From positions 62,001-126,000 of the forward strand of contig JAITEB010000017.1 of assembly GCA_031282245.1 (NCBI GenBank): a stretch of 64,000 bases of DNA, given 5' to 3'. Position 1 is the first letter of the stretch. Each line of letters begins with the position of its first letter. Both the position numbers and the translations under genes were made by a program. The DNA comes from Oscillospiraceae bacterium (lineage in GTDB: Bacteria > Bacillota > Clostridia > Oscillospirales > Ruminococcaceae). The notes beneath the pieces are model-generated. The model was not told the DNA's origin. It saw only the letters and a program-made list of their open reading frames with translations, and did no database searches. Positions 27,410 to 36,005 of the stretch are shown here, piece after piece.

Positions 27410-30172
27410 ATGAATGCTGATAGATTATCTCAAAATCCATCAGCGGTAAAAAAGTCTTCTGCTCAGAAAATCAATCAAACAGTAAATACTATCTTAGTTG
27501 TCGTGATCGTAGTCTCTATTTCAATGCTGGTTTTTTTCACCTTTGGGCTTGACATGTTCAGGTTCAATGTGGGTGGCGGCGCTTCCAAGATAAGCGTTTC
27601 GCAAAGCGAATGGGGCGGCGAAGTCCCCGTGATGCGGGCTGTTGCGGACGCGCTGGAAATCTCTTATAACGAAAAGACCCCCGAAGCCCTGCTGGAAGCG
27701 GTCAAAGCCGTTAAGGCCTCCCAGCTCGCCTCTATAACTGAGCTTGATTTGTCCAACGAACAGTTGACAAAACTGCCGCCCATTATGGAAAGACTCGCTG
27801 GGCTTAAAAAACTCAACTTAGCAAACAATCAGCTTACCGAAATACCGGACTACCTGCTCAAAAAAGACGGGCTGGAACTTAATATTGACCAAAATATTCT
27901 CCCGGCTTCTTATGGCAACGAATATCAGTACTGCCTGTATGTGCTCAAAACCCAGGAGAGCGAGTACAACAATCTGAACTTTGACAGAGAGTATTCTGAA
28001 GAAGACCTTCTTTCCGCAGCAAAGAAAAGCCTTTGGATTATAGCTCCCAACCGGAACGGCAAAAAGATTATTTCCCCGCTGTCGGATTCGCTGTCCTTCC
28101 GGATAGAATACAGCGACGACGTTGACGGCAAAAAGAACGGCATATATTCTTATATTTCCAAAAATAATATGATTATTCAGGAAGGCGTTATAAGAGGGGA
28201 GTTTGTCCTGTCCACGGCGGGCAAAGACAACCTGAACGCGCGGTATCCCTTTGTACTGAGACTTACCGGGGCTGTGGACGAGCCTGTCGGCGCCGAACTT
28301 TTGGCGGGCTTCCCAGAGTTTGCAAAGTATCTCACGGACACGCTCAGGATAAATTCGGCAGACGAACTGACGCTGCCAATGCTTGCCTCGCTTACAGCGA
28401 TTGAAATTCATGATAAGGCTTTGAATACGCTGCCGCCGATCGTTTCGCAGATGTCATCCCTGATGTCAATAGATCTCAGCGGCTCGGCGCTTACAGATCT
28501 TCCGGATTTATCGGGGCTTGCCAGTCTTAAACGCGTCAATCTCTCCGGCAACGGCCTTGCGATTGTTCCGGAAAGCGTTTACAGCGCGCCCGCGCTGGAG
28601 GAGCTCGACCTGTCTTACAATCAGCTAAATAAATTTGATTTCGGGAAGATTCAAAGCGCAAATATCACAAGAATCAACCTGAGCCACAATAATCTGCCGG
28701 AGCTGCCGGGGAACGACAGCCTGTACGAACTTGACTGGCTTGATCTTTCTTATAATCAGCTTTTCGCGCTTCCGGAACAAGCCGCGGCAAACGCCAGAAG
28801 CGGCAAATGGAACTTTGAAGGCAACCTGCTTTCCCCGCGGGACGGCACAGACCAGCGCTTTCTGGAGATGATCGACGCTTCTATTGATATCAGCTTTAAT
28901 TTCAGCGAGCACTACAGCCAGAGCGCGGTTTTTGACGCGCTGCTCCCGTACGTCAAGCTTTCGGACAAAAGCTCCGTTTCGACCGGCATGAACTTTGACG
29001 TTATTCTAAGCTCCGGCGAAAACGTTCTGAGCAGCCAGTATGCGGACGCACAGGGGAATATCCTCCGGAGCGGGGAGGAGATAGCGGCGTTTATCCAGCC
29101 GGAAGGCGCGGATATAAACAACACTAACTGTAAAATTCCTATTATATTAAACTTTAAGGCGAAGGAAAACACTTCTTCTCTTGCGCAGATTCAGGCCGAA
29201 AATCCCGGTTTGAATCTGGACGGACTGGTGAGGGACGGCGCAGTCGATCCGGATGTCTTCGGGCGGATTATAGAGCTTTGCAAAACGCCCGGGCTTTTTC
29301 TGGAGTTTGACCAGGCTCCGGTACTGACGGGAAAAGATATTTCTCTATTAAAAAATTCCAAACTCAATCACGTGGAAATATCTTTCTCCTCCGGCTCTCC
29401 GGAATATGTCTGGAAGCTTTACCCCGCCACTTTGTCAAAGGAACTGGATTTCAGCCTTGAAATAAGCGAAGGCGGAGGGGAAAATTCCGAACGCATAAAG
29501 GCGCTGGCGGACCAGGAAAATTCGTTTATATTTTCTTTCAGGCACGAGGGGGAACTGCCAGGGGAGCTTAGCATACGGCTTCATACTGGCATTTTATTTG
29601 AAACCGGCGAGGGATATTTATATTATTACAACGCAAAATCGAATACTGTAGAATATATTCAGAAAATTGATATAACAGGCGGCGCGGCAAACTTTTCTAT
29701 AAGCCATTGTTCAAGCTATTTAATAGTGCCTGGCCTGATACCTAACGCAAAGGGCAATCCCGGCAGCGGGCTCCCAAGGCTCAGCCAACTGATCATCATA
29801 TTCAACATAATTATTTTTATGGTATTCGTCGCCGGCGTTGTTTCGCTTATACAAAAAAAAAGAATCCAGTCTGACATGCCAAGGGACAAGCTTTATGCGC
29901 GCGCTTATGCGAACAGGGTAAAAGAGGCCGAAATACAAAACGTAAATCAGCCCAGGCCCGTTTGGTCCCCCGAAGAAACCAGTGATGACGAGAAGATCTA
30001 CCGCAGCATCAAGTTCAGAGAAAGCGGAGCCGGCTTTTTTGACAGCAAAGACTACAGCCTTGAACCGGACGACGCCGTGATCTGGTGCAATGAGGAAAGT
30101 CTTGGCTACAGAGACATCTCAAACGGCAGCGACGGCGAGGGCTATATTAATATTGACATTCACAAATTATAA
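27410..30172 (+). CDS. Large leucine-rich-repeat membrane protein
   Basis: A 920-residue protein of unknown function. One membrane helix is near residues 28-50 (ILVVVIVVSISMLVFF), and a second is near residues 790-812 (LIIIFNIIIFMVFVAGVV) followed by a basic stop-transfer and a charged tail of about 100 residues. Between them lie two leucine-rich-repeat blocks, around residues 100-160 and 325-455, with repeats of the type LxxLDLSxNxLxxLP, and non-repeat regions that may form beta domains. The expected topology is a large outside domain held by two helices with the C-terminal tail inside. It could be a receptor, adhesin or sensor. The ATG follows GAGGTG; the gene is monocistronic. Confidence 0.85.
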   Translation: MNADRLSQNPSAVKKSSAQKINQTVNTILVVVIVVSISMLVFFTFGLDMFRFNVGGGASKISVSQSEWGGEVPVMRAVADALEISYNEKTPEALLEAVKAVKASQLASITELDLSNEQLTKLPPIMERLAGLKKLNLANNQLTEIPDYLLKKDGLELNIDQNILPASYGNEYQYCLYVLKTQESEYNNLNFDREYSEEDLLSAAKKSLWIIAPNRNGKKIISPLSDSLSFRIEYSDDVDGKKNGIYSYISKNNMIIQEGVIRGEFVLSTAGKDNLNARYPFVLRLTGAVDEPVGAELLAGFPEFAKYLTDTLRINSADELTLPMLASLTAIEIHDKALNTLPPIVSQMSSLMSIDLSGSALTDLPDLSGLASLKRVNLSGNGLAIVPESVYSAPALEELDLSYNQLNKFDFGKIQSANITRINLSHNNLPELPGNDSLYELDWLDLSYNQLFALPEQAAANARSGKWNFEGNLLSPRDGTDQRFLEMIDASIDISFNFSEHYSQSAVFDALLPYVKLSDKSSVSTGMNFDVILSSGENVLSSQYADAQGNILRSGEEIAAFIQPEGADINNTNCKIPIILNFKAKENTSSLAQIQAENPGLNLDGLVRDGAVDPDVFGRIIELCKTPGLFLEFDQAPVLTGKDISLLKNSKLNHVEISFSSGSPEYVWKLYPATLSKELDFSLEISEGGGENSERIKALADQENSFIFSFRHEGELPGELSIRLHTGILFETGEGYLYYYNAKSNTVEYIQKIDITGGAANFSISHCSSYLIVPGLIPNAKGNPGSGLPRLSQLIIIFNIIIFMVFVAGVVSLIQKKRIQSDMPRDKLYARAYANRVKEAEIQNVNQPRPVWSPEETSDDEKIYRSIKFRESGAGFFDSKDYSLEPDDAVIWCNEESLGYRDISNGSDGEGYINIDIHKL

Positions 30173-30235
30173 GACGGTTTTGACAGACAGTCGCTTATAT
30201 TTTTTTGACTTACGGAGCTGTGAAAATCCTCATTT

Positions 30236-30970
30236 TTATCCAAGTTTAAACCTGAACACAGCGGCAGGGTCGGAAATGTCGGCGCTGGTATTATCTGTGC
30301 TCAAAAAAAGCGAGTATACGCCAAAACCGGCATAATCATACATTCTGTACATCTGATAGGATTCTCCCGCTTTAAGCTCAATCGAATTCATTGAGGAAAG
30401 ATAAAGCGAAGCGTTTTTAAAGCTTATTCTTTCGGGATAATCGTTGTCTTCCGGCGGATCGCTCTTGATATTATAATGGGATTTCAGAGCCGTGCCGTCC
30501 GGCGCGAACATTGCAAAGCGCGCTATGCTGTCGGTCGAACCGTCATAGGCGACAATCTGACCGGAATTGTTCTTAATAGTATAAATAATGGCTATGCCAT
30601 GTTTCCCGGAATCGCGCGCGTCGTTAAAAAGCTCTATGTTGTCCACAGTGACGCTGCAGTCCGCGCCGTTAATATCTATTACATCATTCTGGATTCTTGC
30701 GGTTCTGTTCACGTGCTCAAAGCTGGAAAGATCTAATTCTTCGTCTTTATAAAGGCTGTCGGGGTCAACCTCCCAGCTTGCGTATATGGGCGCTGAAGAA
30801 ACTTCCGAAGACCCGGTCTCCAAAGAGCTGGCGGAGGACGGCTCCGAAACCACGACAATCTCGGCGGACGAGCTTTCTTCCGTTATCCCCCACTGGCTTG
30901 TATCAGTGCAGGCGCAAAGCGGCAAAATGCAGCAGAGCGCAATCAACGGCTTTATTTTTTTAATCAGCAT
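30236..30970 (-). CDS. Putative lipoprotein with DUF4352/DUF5067-like domain
   Basis: A 244-residue predicted lipoprotein: signal peptide MLIKKIKPLIALCCILPLC with lipobox Cys near residue 19-21, then a Ser/Glu-rich linker (residues about 27-60), then a single domain. The domain (VTVDNIELFNDARDSGKHG, IIYTIKNNSGQIV) resembles the Ig-like DUF4352/DUF5067 group often found in clostridial exported proteins. The ATG 30970 lies five bases after the scfB stop with GAGGTG overlapping that stop, so it is in the scfB operon. Whether it works with the SCIFF system is unknown. Confidence 0.8.
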   Translation of the reverse strand: MLIKKIKPLIALCCILPLCACTDTSQWGITEESSSAEIVVVSEPSSASSLETGSSEVSSAPIYASWEVDPDSLYKDEELDLSSFEHVNRTARIQNDVIDINGADCSVTVDNIELFNDARDSGKHGIAIIYTIKNNSGQIVAYDGSTDSIARFAMFAPDGTALKSHYNIKSDPPEDNDYPERISFKNASLYLSSMNSIELKAGESYQMYRMYDYAGFGVYSLFLSTDNTSADISDPAAVFRFKLG

Positions 30971-30975
30971 GAATA

Positions 30976-32343
30976 TTACACCTCTTTGGGTCCGGCTTTC
31001 TCGGCGGCAAGGACAATGGCGCATTCCAGCCGCTTTTTTTCAAGTTCGCAGCTTATTTTATAGGGTTTTTTGAGGCTTTGGCAGTAACGCGCGCTGTTTG
31101 CCGCACAGCCCCCGGAGCAGTAGTATTTTGCCCAGCATTTTAAACATTCGGGTTTTGAATAAATATTATTCCCCGCAAATTCGCGCTTTTTGCCTGAATC
31201 AAAACTCTTGTCGTTCAGATTGCCCATTTTCCATTCCCTGGCGCCGACAAACTGATGGCAGGGGTAAATGTCGCCTTCCGGCGTGACGGCGACATACTCG
31301 TTTCCGCAGCCACAGCCTTTCAGACGTTTTATCACGCAGGGACCGGAGTTTAAGTCAATCATAAAGTGAAAAAAAGTAAACGGTTTGCCGCTTTTGTCTG
31401 CTTCAAGAACAAAATCCATCAGTTTCTCGTATTCCGCGCAGATTTCCGGAATATCCCCTTCTGTTATTGAGTATTCTTCGCCCTCGCTTACAACCGGCTC
31501 TACAGAGATCCTGTCAAAGCCAAGATCATGCAGGTGTTTCACGTCTTCTGTAAAGTCCAGATTGCGCCTTGTGAAAGTGCCGCGCACATAATATTCTTTG
31601 CCGCCGCGCTTCTGGACAAGTTTTTTGAATTTCGGCACAATGGAGTCGTAAGAGCCGCTTTTGTCAATTCTGCCGCGCATGCGGTCGTTAACAGTCTTTC
31701 TGCCGTCAATCGAAAGCACAACGTTGCTCATCTCTTTGTTAATAAAATCTATTATTTCGTCGTTAAGCAGAAGCCCGTTTGTGCTTATAGTAAACCTGAA
31801 CCGCTTGCCGGTTCGGGCTTCTTTTTCGCGGGCATAGGCGACAAGCTCTTTCACAAGGGCAAAATTCATCAGCGGCTCGCCGCCAAAAAAATCAGTCTCA
31901 AGATTTTTGCGACCGCCGGACTTCTCTATCAGAAAATCTATCGCCTTTTTACCGGTTTCAAGGCTCATCAGGGAGCGCGCGCCCTCAAAGTCCCCTGTGG
32001 AAGCAAAACAGTATTGGCAGCGCAGGTTGCAGTCATGGGCGACGTTCAGGCACAGCGACTTTATCGGGGAAGCGATGAGCGTTCCCGCATATTTTTCATA
32101 GTCCCCTTCGGAAAACAGCAGACCCGCTGAACAAAGCCGATAAAGCTCGCCGTAAGCTTCGTCAAGCTCGGCCGCGCCGTATTGGGAAAGCTTGTCTTTT
32201 ATCCCCTGCGGGCAGTCTTCCCCCGGAAGGCCGTTTTCAAGCTCGCCAAGCAAATCAAAGCATATATCATCAACGAGGTGCACAGCGCCGCTTTCCACAT
32301 CCAGCGCTATATTATGACCTTTAAGTTTAAATTTGTGTATCAT
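30976..32343 (-). CDS. scfB: Radical SAM/SPASM thioether maturase of the SCIFF peptide
   Basis: A 455-residue radical SAM enzyme expected to form thioether cross-links in the SCIFF precursor peptide. An N-terminal peptide-recognition region precedes the radical SAM motif CNLRCQYC with Cys105, 109 and 112, and FFGGEPLMNF follows. The C-terminal SPASM part has clustered Cys (KGCGCGNEY, YPCHQF, CLKCWAKYYCSGGC) for auxiliary iron-sulfur clusters. It lies directly after scfA, which with the SPASM pattern makes the assignment strong. Confidence 0.96.
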   Translation of the reverse strand: MIHKFKLKGHNIALDVESGAVHLVDDICFDLLGELENGLPGEDCPQGIKDKLSQYGAAELDEAYGELYRLCSAGLLFSEGDYEKYAGTLIASPIKSLCLNVAHDCNLRCQYCFASTGDFEGARSLMSLETGKKAIDFLIEKSGGRKNLETDFFGGEPLMNFALVKELVAYAREKEARTGKRFRFTISTNGLLLNDEIIDFINKEMSNVVLSIDGRKTVNDRMRGRIDKSGSYDSIVPKFKKLVQKRGGKEYYVRGTFTRRNLDFTEDVKHLHDLGFDRISVEPVVSEGEEYSITEGDIPEICAEYEKLMDFVLEADKSGKPFTFFHFMIDLNSGPCVIKRLKGCGCGNEYVAVTPEGDIYPCHQFVGAREWKMGNLNDKSFDSGKKREFAGNNIYSKPECLKCWAKYYCSGGCAANSARYCQSLKKPYKISCELEKKRLECAIVLAAEKAGPKEV

Positions 32344-32399
32344 GTATTATAAATCATCCTTTTAGAGGTTCTGCGGGGCGGAATATTCAAACAAATATT

Positions 32400-32424
32400 A
32401 AGAGGGGCGTAAATAGCCCCTCTT
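32400..32424 (-). terminator. Hairpin between scfA and scfB
   Basis: A perfect 9-bp inverted repeat (32400-32408 with 32416-32424) with a seven-base loop and a moderately T-rich minus-strand tail. It sits between the peptide and maturase genes, where partial termination would give more peptide than enzyme mRNA. Confidence 0.65.
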
Positions 32425-32467
32425 GTTTGTCTTTGTTAGCTGTATTGGCTGAGACGGAGCAAAAAAA

Positions 32468-32614
32468 TCAGTTCTTCTCGTTTTCACAGACCTGATTCCC
32501 AACTGTGCAGGAAGTTTTGCAGGCGGACTGGCAGGAAGCCTGACACTCGCCGCAGCCGCCTTTTTCGGCGCTTTCCCGAAGAGTCGCGGAGTTTAACGTG
32601 ATTACATGAGACAT
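32468..32614 (-). CDS. scfA: SCIFF precursor peptide (six cysteines in forty-five)
   Basis: A 48-residue ranthipeptide precursor. It begins MSHVITLNSATLRESAEKGG and then has six Cys at residues 21, 24, 28, 32, 36 and 43, the defining SCIFF pattern. The peptide is almost universal in Clostridia and its product has been linked to cell-to-cell signalling. The ATG 32614 follows AAGGAATG, and a dedicated promoter lies just upstream. Confidence 0.96.
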   Translation of the reverse strand: MSHVITLNSATLRESAEKGGCGECQASCQSACKTSCTVGNQVCENEKN

Positions 32615-32650
32615 AACTCTCACATTCCTTTATGATAAAATTTTAATAGA

Positions 32651-32679
32651 ATTATAGCACAGAAAAGCCCGGAATTCAA
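32651..32679 (-). promoter_or_regulatory. Dedicated promoter of scfA
   Basis: Minus-strand TTGAAT (32674-32679), a 17-base spacer and TATAAT (32651-32656) with an extended TGC before the -10. The -35 overlaps the last codons of the upstream membrane gene. Confidence 0.8.
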
Positions 32680-33095
32680 GCCTTTCTTTTTCTTTTGAAG
32701 TTAACGCCCAGAATCCCTCCGAATACCGCCGGAACGACAATCGCGCCCAGCTTTATCAAAGCTCCCCCGCCGATGCCGCCGCCCACAATCGCCGCGCCCA
32801 GCAGGAAAAAGACAAAATACAGCAATACCCCGCAGGAAATCCCGATTACAAGACCCTTCTCCTTCAGGGCAAAGGCGGGAATACAGCCGGCCGCAAGGCT
32901 TCCCGCGGCGACGGCCCCATGGGAGACAATAACAGCCGCCCCGCCGGAGATGTATCTTGAAGACAGGATAAGCGACGCGGCAAGCAGAATAAAAAGCGTC
33001 AGCGCCATTCCCGCCAGCGAACCCATCAGAACAGGCTTAAGATATTTTGAGACCGAACGGTCATGCTTCACCGCAAGCACATAACTGTTATTCAT
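32676..33095 (-). CDS. TIGR04086-type membrane protein
   Basis: A 139-residue protein with four hydrophobic helices, separated by short loops and ending in a basic tail (FKRKRKA). Proteins of this type are found next to yajC and the SCIFF genes in many Clostridia; their function is not established. ATG 33095 follows GGGAGG with good spacing. The longer reading frame from 33197 has no ribosome site and an unlikely N terminus. Confidence 0.85.
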   Translation of the reverse strand: MNNSYVLAVKHDRSVSKYLKPVLMGSLAGMALTLFILLAASLILSSRYISGGAAVIVSHGAVAAGSLAAGCIPAFALKEKGLVIGISCGVLLYFVFFLLGAAIVGGGIGGGALIKLGAIVVPAVFGGILGVNFKRKRKA

Positions 33096-33232
33096 AAGAA
33101 AAAACCTCCCGGCGCCATATAATTCTCTGTTTGAAATATATTCGCCGAATCGGGGATTTATTCCGATAAAAAAAACAATTCCGTGCGTTCCAGGCAAACT
33201 AAAGGCAATTAATGCTCAGGCGCAGCTTGTCT

Positions 33233-33598
33233 TTATTTTTTTTCGGCGGGCACGTCGTCGTGGACAGTGTTGTTCGCCGCGATCGCCGCGCGCTGAATGC
33301 GGATTTTATTGCGGTTGCCGCCTGTCTCTATCACTATGGAATCCTCCCGCAGACTGACGACTGTGCCGATAATGCCGCCTATGGTCACAATTTCGTCGCC
33401 GATTTCAAGATTCGAGCGCATTTCTTTTGCCTTTTTCTCCTGCTTGCGCTGCGGACGGATAGTCAAAAAATACATAAGGGCAATCATGACGACGACCATC
33501 CCGATCGTTCCCAAAAGCGAACCGGCGGAGCCAAGCCCGCCCGCCTCCGAAACCGCGTCTGCGGCGGCTTCCTCCGCCCATAAAAGCTGACTGAACAA
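33233..33598 (-). CDS. yajC: Preprotein translocase subunit YajC
   Basis: A 121-residue single-span accessory protein of the Sec translocon. One helix (GMVVVMIALMYFLTIRPQRKQ) is followed by the typical EIGDEIVTIGGIIGTV segment. The N-terminal region before the helix, rich in Ala, Glu and Gly, is longer than in E. coli. The start is TTG 33598, nine bases after GGGAGG. secD and secF, the usual partners, are not in the window. Confidence 0.94.
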   Translation of the reverse strand: MFSQLLWAEEAAADAVSEAGGLGSAGSLLGTIGMVVVMIALMYFLTIRPQRKQEKKAKEMRSNLEIGDEIVTIGGIIGTVVSLREDSIVIETGGNRNKIRIQRAAIAANNTVHDDVPAEKK

Positions 33599-33639
33599 AA
33601 TATTATTCCTCCCTGTTTATTTATCGCGAATATTTTAAT

Positions 33640-33668
33640 ATTATACTAGGAAACGCGCCTTTAAGCAA
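33640..33668 (-). promoter_or_regulatory. Promoter of yajC
   Basis: Minus-strand TTGCTT (33663-33668), 17 bases, TATAAT (33640-33645). Confidence 0.75.
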
Positions 33669-33725
33669 GTCTTATTATTAATAAAAAATAAAATATTTGG
33701 GAGAAAAAATGCCCGCAAAAACATA

Positions 33726-33754
33726 TTGCCATAATAAGCTCAAAAGAATATAAT
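33726..33754 (+). promoter_or_regulatory. Promoter of the aminotransferase gene
   Basis: TTGCCA (33726-33731), 17 bases, TATAAT (33749-33754). It is back-to-back with the yajC promoter. Confidence 0.78.
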
Positions 33755-33803
33755 AAAATTTACGAATCTCATCAAAAGTTGAAAAAACCAAGGAGATCTG
33801 ATT

Positions 33804-35018
33804 ATGCCAATCTTTAAAAAGTCAACAAAGCTCAATAACGTAGGCTACGATATCCGCGGCCCCGTTCTGGACGAGGCCGAAAGAATGGCCGAGGCGGGAA
33901 TAACCGTGCTTAAACTCAACACCGGCAACCCCGCGCCTTTTGGCTTCGCCGCTCCGGACAGCGTTGTGAGCGCCATGGCGGAAAGCCTGAAAAACACTCA
34001 GGGCTATTCCGAATCAAAGGGAATTATAGAGGCGCGTCAGGCAATTGTTAATTACTGCAAATTTAAAAATATTCCGGGCGTGACCGAAAAGGACGTTTTC
34101 ACCGGGAACGGCGTAAGCGAAATGATCACTATTGCTATGCAGGCCCTGCTGGACAGCGGCGACGAAATTTTGATCCCTATGCCGGATTATCCGCTCTGGA
34201 CAGCCGCGGCGACGCTTGCCGGGGGGAACGCCGTTCACTATATATGCGATGAAAGCAACGAATGGCTGCCAGACTTAGACGACATACGCAAAAAAATAAG
34301 CCCGCGAACAAAGGCAATCGTCGTGATAAACCCCAACAACCCCACGGGCGCGGTATATCCGGAAACCCTTCTGGCGGAGATTGCCGAAATTGCTCGCCAA
34401 AACGGGCTTATTGTCTTTGCGGACGAGATTTACGACAGGATAATCTACGACGGTCATAAACATACCGCTATGGCTTCCCTTGCGCCGGATTTGTTTTGCG
34501 TCACCATGAACGGAATTTCAAAATCTCATATGGTGGCCGGATTCCGCTGCGGGTGGATGTGCGTCAGCGGCGACAAGAGAATCGCAAAAGACTATATCGA
34601 CGGGCTCAATATGCTGACTTCCATGCGCCTGTGCTCAAACGTGCCCTCGCAGGCGATTATCAAAACCGCCCTGGAAAGCTATAACAACGCCGATTCTTTT
34701 ATCAGGCCCGGCGGCCGTCTCTATGAACAGCGCGAATATATATACAACGCAATCAACGGCATTCCCGGCCTCAGCGTCGTCAAGCCAAAAGCCGCCTTTT
34801 ATCTTTTCCCGAAAATAGACGCGGCAAAATTTAACATAAGCGACGACGAGCAATTTGTACTGGATTTCCTGCATGAGCGGCATGTCCTGCTGACGCAGGG
34901 CGGGGGCTTCAACTGGCCAAGGCCCGACCATTTCCGGATTGTTTATCTGCCCGAAATGAGTCAGCTTGAATATCTGGCTGAAAACATGCGCGGCTTTTTG
35001 GAGACCTACCGGCAGTAG
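33804..35018 (+). CDS. Class I aminotransferase, alanine-transaminase (AlaA) like
   Basis: A 404-residue PLP-dependent fold-type I aminotransferase. PNNPTGAVYP, FADEIYDRIIYD and the lysine motif NGISKSHMVAGFRCGWM are present; the last closely follows the E. coli AlaA pattern, so pyruvate/alanine is the likely pair. Ribosome site AAGGAG precedes ATG 33804. No neighbouring amino-acid gene helps the assignment, so the substrate is inference. Confidence 0.9.
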   Translation: MPIFKKSTKLNNVGYDIRGPVLDEAERMAEAGITVLKLNTGNPAPFGFAAPDSVVSAMAESLKNTQGYSESKGIIEARQAIVNYCKFKNIPGVTEKDVFTGNGVSEMITIAMQALLDSGDEILIPMPDYPLWTAAATLAGGNAVHYICDESNEWLPDLDDIRKKISPRTKAIVVINPNNPTGAVYPETLLAEIAEIARQNGLIVFADEIYDRIIYDGHKHTAMASLAPDLFCVTMNGISKSHMVAGFRCGWMCVSGDKRIAKDYIDGLNMLTSMRLCSNVPSQAIIKTALESYNNADSFIRPGGRLYEQREYIYNAINGIPGLSVVKPKAAFYLFPKIDAAKFNISDDEQFVLDFLHERHVLLTQGGGFNWPRPDHFRIVYLPEMSQLEYLAENMRGFLETYRQ

Positions 35019-35105
35019 ATTTTGCCTGTACGCACGCCGGGCCGCGACCTGCCGCCCGGTTTCTCTGGAAGTTAAAAAAAATTCACATAAGGATTGACGA
35101 CAGCT

Positions 35106-35930
35106 ATGCCAAAAGAAAACAAAAAGAAACTTTTCTGCGAAATATCGCCTCTTACTTACAAAATTTCATGGGCAAGGCTCTGTCTGCTGCGGAATATAAA
35201 GGATTTTTCAGGCAAAGAACAATTCGCAAAAGAGAAATCCATTGCGAAACTCCCGGTTTCCCTCTATAAGCACAAGTCGCTGATAAGGCGCGGTCTTGGC
35301 AATATAAACATGGATCTTCAGGAAAATAAGGCTTTAAATCTTGCCATTGCCGCGCCCAAAGTAAACGGCGTTATTATAAAGCCGGGAGAAACCTTCTCTT
35401 TCTGGAAGCTGGTGGGGAAGCCAAGCGCAAAGTCGGGCTACCGCGAGGGCCTGACAATCAAATCCGGCGCGCCCTCAAGCGGCACAGGAGGCGGAATGTG
35501 CCAGTTCACAAATCTGCTGCACTGGCTTGCGCTGCACAGCCCTCTTGATATAACCGAGCGCAATCACCACAACGGGCTTGACCTTTTCCCGGATTACGGC
35601 AGGCAAGTTCCCTTTGGCTGCGGTACTTCTATTTTATATAACTATCTGGACTACAGGCTCAAAAACAATACTGAAAATATCTTTCAGATTATTGTTTACA
35701 CAGACCAGACGCATCTTTGCGGAGAACTGCTCTCAAACGCGGCGCTTCCGCTTGCTTATCACATTCAGGAAACCGACAGGGAATTTATAAAAGCCGACGG
35801 CGTTTGGCGGCGCAGGAACAAAGTCTACCGGAATATTGTCGACAAGCGCAGCGGAAAAACGGTCAGCCGGGAATTAATTTCTCAGGCAAACGCGAAAGTC
35901 TGCTACGACGAAAGTTTTATGCCGCAGTAG
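35106..35930 (+). CDS. VanW family protein
   Basis: A 274-residue protein of the VanW family, whose biochemical function is unknown although the first member lies in vancomycin-resistance clusters. The family core is visible: VNGVIIKPGETFSFWKLVGKP, SGTGGGMCQFTNLLHWLALHSPL and ITERNHHNGLDLFPDYGRQVPFG (in pieces). No signal peptide or membrane helix is evident. ATG 35106 is preferred over TTG 35094, which lies on top of the AAGGA ribosome site. No van resistance genes are nearby. Confidence 0.9.
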   Translation: MPKENKKKLFCEISPLTYKISWARLCLLRNIKDFSGKEQFAKEKSIAKLPVSLYKHKSLIRRGLGNINMDLQENKALNLAIAAPKVNGVIIKPGETFSFWKLVGKPSAKSGYREGLTIKSGAPSSGTGGGMCQFTNLLHWLALHSPLDITERNHHNGLDLFPDYGRQVPFGCGTSILYNYLDYRLKNNTENIFQIIVYTDQTHLCGELLSNAALPLAYHIQETDREFIKADGVWRRRNKVYRNIVDKRSGKTVSRELISQANAKVCYDESFMPQ

Positions 35931-35958
35931 GACGCAAATCCCCAGCGAGTTCCCCCGC

Positions 35959-36003
35959 AAAAAAAAGCAGATTCTCCAAAAACGGAGAACCTGCTTTTTT
36001 TTT
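35959..36003. terminator. Bidirectional terminator between vanW and the carboxyltransferase genes
   Basis: A long hairpin with A-rich left and T-rich right flanks: GCAG and TTCTCC pair with GGAGAA and CTGC around a short loop, bordered by runs of A and T. It serves the two convergent genes. Confidence 0.88.
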
Positions 36004-36005
36004 AT

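Noticed and set aside
27201..27440. 79-codon minus-strand frame in the LRR leader
   Set aside because: No ribosome site, and it crosses the LRR promoter; the leader is better read as regulatory.
35106..35930. Vancomycin resistance cluster
   Set aside because: VanW alone is common in Clostridia, and no vanA/H/X or ligase gene is near.
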